The position numbers and the translations under genes are program-made. The notes under the pieces were generated by a model. That model saw only the letters and a program-made list of their open reading frames with translations, was not told where the DNA came from and did no database searches. DNA of 64,000 nucleotides from Shewanella donghaensis (GTDB lineage: Bacteria > Pseudomonadota > Gammaproteobacteria > Enterobacterales > Shewanellaceae): contig NZ_CP041783.1 in the NCBI RefSeq assembly GCF_007567505.1, positions 2,232,001-2,296,000 of the forward strand, written 5' to 3'. Positions 61,604-64,000 of the stretch are shown here, one piece after another (position 1 is the first letter of the stretch; the number at the start of each line of letters is the position of its first letter).

Positions 61604-62380
61604 TTAGCCAGTTCGCAAACTTAAAATTGCCGCTAAATCGAGTGCTTTTTCATATTTTACAAAATCAGTATTTTTTTGGTCAATGGCATAAATAGACATA
61701 CGATCGGCCAGTTCATTACCTTCAATACCAATATGCGCTGCGACATGTTCAATGACAACATTGTCCTTAATCGCTTCATAAAGTTCATGCGCTTGTTTAA
61801 TGACTTCAAGGTTAGCAATATAACCAGCAGTCTTTCGTTTCCAGCCTTTGGTTTTCCAGCCATAAGCCCAATTGGTAATGCAATTAATCGAATATTGGGA
61901 GTCACTAAGAATTTTAACGGTTTGATTTGCTTTAATGGCTTTTTCTGCCACTAATATGGCTTGATAAAGGGCATTCAATTCGGCGCTATTATTGGTGCCA
62001 TTAGGGTTAAATATGCCAAACCACAGTTCAGCTAAATCGCCTTTACGGTAAATAGCCATGCCAGAGCCCGCTTTACCAGGATTTGGCTCACAGCCACCAT
62101 CAGTAAATATCATCACCTCGTGACTGGATAAATCAATAGCTGCTTTTGACGCCGACTTAGTTTTAGACTTAACACCTGAACCAGATTTAACATTACTGCT
62201 TGAAGCTGTCCCGATGCTTTTGGCAGGTGATGCACCAAAGGCCGCTTTAGCTTCCGCTTCCGTTGGGAAAGATTTGTATTTCGCCTGCGGAAATTTATCC
62301 ACTTGCTTCTTGGTATAATCCCAACTGGTAAAAATACCCGTCTCACGTCCTGACCAAACTACATAAAACTTCTTTGCCAT
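61604..62380 (-). CDS. rnhA: Ribonuclease HI with N-terminal viroplasmin (hybrid-binding) domain
   Basis: 258 residues. A small viroplasmin/hybrid-binding domain (about 1-50, KKFYVVWSGRETGIFTSWDY...) is joined by a Ser/Lys linker (55-85) to an RNase H domain. The catalytic acids are in MIFTDGGCEPNPG (Asp near 93), NNSAELNAL (Glu near 133), LSDSQYSI (Asp near 159) and GNELADRMS (Asp near 227). It removes RNA from RNA/DNA hybrids. This layout is that of eukaryotic RNase H1 and a subset of bacteria; the separate short RnhA may be elsewhere. The rnhA symbol is used for the activity. Confidence 0.9.
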   Translation of the reverse strand: MAKKFYVVWSGRETGIFTSWDYTKKQVDKFPQAKYKSFPTEAEAKAAFGASPAKSIGTASSSNVKSGSGVKSKTKSASKAAIDLSSHEVMIFTDGGCEPNPGKAGSGMAIYRKGDLAELWFGIFNPNGTNNSAELNALYQAILVAEKAIKANQTVKILSDSQYSINCITNWAYGWKTKGWKRKTAGYIANLEVIKQAHELYEAIKDNVVIEHVAAHIGIEGNELADRMSIYAIDQKNTDFVKYEKALDLAAILSLRTG

Positions 62381-62481
62381 GATGACTCTCTATAAAATAG
62401 CGTAAGATACTTATGCGCATCAGTTTAGCTTATGGCGTATAGAAATCACCAACAGTTCAGTAAAATTCGGATACTTAGTTT

Positions 62482-63039
62482 ATGTCTCAAGCAGAATTAA
62501 CCATTATTGTCGGCTCCAACAACCCAGTAAAAATCAACGCTGCAAAAGTGGCGATTGGGCAATACTTCCCTGAGCACAGCATCATATGCACTGGGATGCA
62601 TGCGCCTTCATTAGTGGCAGATCAACCTATGACAGATGAAGAAACCAAATTAGGGGCGATTAATCGCGCTGAGTTCTGTCAGTCTCAATATATTCAACAT
62701 AATCAAACCGCAGACTTTTTTATCGCAATGGAAGGCGGTGTCGATAATTTTGAACATGGCCCTGCCACATTTGCTTATATGGCCATCATTCATAACCAAC
62801 AACTATCAGTTGGCCGCAGCGCCCTGCTACCTTTACCCGCAAAAGTATATCAAGCATTAGAACAGGGCGAAGAACTCGGACACGTGATGGATAGATTATT
62901 TAAGACCCACAACATCAAACAAAAAGGCGGCGCTATTGGATTACTCACTCACGGTTTAGCAACCCGTGAAAGCATTTATACCCAAGCCATCATTCTGGCG
63001 ATGGCGCCCTTTATGAATGCTGAAATATTCAACAATTAG
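62482..63039 (+). CDS. Inosine/xanthosine triphosphatase (YjjX family)
   Basis: 185 residues. The start IIVGSNNPVKINAAKVA (about 8-24) and GGVDNF...FAYMAI are the signature of the YjjX/DUF84 NTPases, which hydrolyse ITP and XTP and so keep non-canonical purines from RNA and DNA. It is divergent from the RNase HI gene. Confidence 0.9.
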   Translation: MSQAELTIIVGSNNPVKINAAKVAIGQYFPEHSIICTGMHAPSLVADQPMTDEETKLGAINRAEFCQSQYIQHNQTADFFIAMEGGVDNFEHGPATFAYMAIIHNQQLSVGRSALLPLPAKVYQALEQGEELGHVMDRLFKTHNIKQKGGAIGLLTHGLATRESIYTQAIILAMAPFMNAEIFNN

Positions 63040-63120
63040 TTTGAACATGGGAATAAGTTACTTTGTTTTATGGATAAAGATTGTTAACTTCAAAGTAACT
63101 GCATTCCATAGGAGAATTAA

Positions 63121-64000
63121 ATGGAATATCAACGAATAGCGCACTCTAGCCTTGATGTTAGCAAGATTTGTCTTGGTAGCATGACATGGGGCGAACAAAA
63201 CACCCAAGCCCAAGCCTTCGAACAAATGGATTATGCCATTGGCCGCGGTGTTAACTTTATTGATACAGCCGAAATGTATCCTGTTCCTCCTAACGCTGAA
63301 ACCCAGGGAGAAACAGAGAGAATTATCGGAAATTACCTTAAACAAAGAGGTAATCGCGATAGTTTAGTCATAGCATCAAAAGTATCAGCCGCTGGCCCTA
63401 AAAGTGACTTTGTCAGACCCAATATGGCATTAGACTGGGTCAACATTCATCAAGCAGTTGATGCATCTTTAGAGCGACTGCAAGTTGATACCATTGATTT
63501 ATATCAGCTGCATTGGCCTGATAGAAATTGTAATTACTTTGGTGAGCTACTTTACGATCAGCTTGATGATGAACATCAAACCCCTATTTTAGAAACTTTA
63601 GAAGCATTAGTTGAAGTCATCCGCCAAGGTAAGGTTCGTTACATCGGAGTATCGAATGAGACACCATGGGGTTTAATGCAGTACCTACGATTAGCAGAAA
63701 AACACGGCTTACCCCGAATCGTCAGTGTACAAAATCCATACAGCTTACTGAATCGCAGCTTTGAAGTGGGTATGTCTGAAATCAGCCACCGTGAAGAACT
63801 GCCTTTACTGGCTTATTCGCCATTAGCTTTTGGCGCGTTAACAGGTAAATATGAAAATAATCAGTGGCCTGAAAAAGCGCGATTAACCTTATTTAAGCGC
63901 TTTGCCCGTTATAACAGTACACCAATGGCAATTGAAGCAACGCAAGCTTATGTGGATTTAGCCCGTGAATTTGGTTTATCGCCAGCTCAAATGGCGTTAG
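63121..64000 (+). CDS. Aldo/keto reductase, Tas-like (incomplete at window end)
   Basis: The reading frame is open from the ATG at 63121 (AGGAG at 63111-63115) to the end of the window, 293 codons so far, with no stop. TIM-barrel aldo/keto reductase features: CLGSMTWGEQN (about 18-28), the catalytic Asp-Tyr pair in FIDTAEMYPV (Asp near 48, Tyr near 53), Lys in VIASKVSA (near 88) and HWPD (near 132). The order and spacing match E. coli Tas (about 346 residues), so about 50 residues lie outside. Substrate unknown. Confidence 0.9.
   Translation, partial: MEYQRIAHSSLDVSKICLGSMTWGEQNTQAQAFEQMDYAIGRGVNFIDTAEMYPVPPNAETQGETERIIGNYLKQRGNRDSLVIASKVSAAGPKSDFVRPNMALDWVNIHQAVDASLERLQVDTIDLYQLHWPDRNCNYFGELLYDQLDDEHQTPILETLEALVEVIRQGKVRYIGVSNETPWGLMQYLRLAEKHGLPRIVSVQNPYSLLNRSFEVGMSEISHREELPLLAYSPLAFGALTGKYENNQWPEKARLTLFKRFARYNSTPMAIEATQAYVDLAREFGLSPAQMAL

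Overview
The window looks like chromosomal DNA of a marine gammaproteobacterium, most likely Shewanella or a close relative. Three things point there: the gene set and order (bamD / rluD / yfiH / clpB next to an rRNA operon, xerD-dsbC-recJ, trmN6-srmB, tkt / epd-pgk / fba, metK with MetJ boxes), the AT-rich base composition, and the many small lipoproteins, GNAT enzymes and TonB/RND membrane systems. The assignment rests on recognised families and synteny, not on a database search.

Layout. 1-4.9 kb: an aldehyde dehydrogenase, then a small disturbed region. It holds the last 30 codons of a lost TonB-dependent receptor, a transposon-end-like hairpin, a 569-aa protein that joins a class I SAM methyltransferase to an HNH nuclease, and a lone tRNA-Trp. 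4.9-10.8 kb: a complete rRNA operon on the minus strand (promoters P1/P2, boxA, 16S, 23S, 5S, tRNA-Asp, terminator). 10.9-17.5 kb: a DUF4124 protein, a small lipoprotein, clpB with a sigma-32 promoter, pgeF (yfiH), rluD and divergent bamD; E. coli has the same order beside rrnG. 17.5-21.6 kb: a tightly overlapping three-gene operon (RND/MMPL exporter, ferritin-like di-iron protein, ketosynthase III) that looks like a small biosynthetic cluster. 21.8-27.3 kb: tRNA-Phe, recJ, dsbC, xerD, brnQ. 27.7-34.5 kb: trmN6, srmB and an RND efflux pair. 34.6-41.7 kb: an orphan radical SAM protein, a PAS receptor with a decayed GGDEF domain, an unknown membrane protein, a ToxR/ToxS-like regulator pair and a DUF481 outer-membrane protein. 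42-51.2 kb: a MATE pump, central carbon enzymes (fba, pgk, epd, tkt) and divergent metK. 51.3-64 kb: a flavin reductase-like protein, several GNAT acetyltransferases, a META-domain lipoprotein, an SLC1-type symporter, sdaA/sdaC for serine catabolism, a TonB protein, RNase HI, a YjjX NTPase and the start of a Tas-like aldo/keto reductase.

Functional links. tkt, epd, pgk and fba serve glycolysis/gluconeogenesis, the pentose phosphate pathway and the PLP branch. sdaC and sdaA import and deaminate serine. An FNR-like palindrome (ATGATCTAGRTCAT) lies upstream of both sdaC and the SLC1 symporter and suggests shared regulation. The best candidates for undescribed biology are the methyltransferase-HNH fusion in the disturbed region beside tRNA-Trp, the ketosynthase/di-iron/exporter operon, and the ToxRS-like pair with its unknown neighbour. 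No CRISPR array, intact insertion sequence or prophage is visible.
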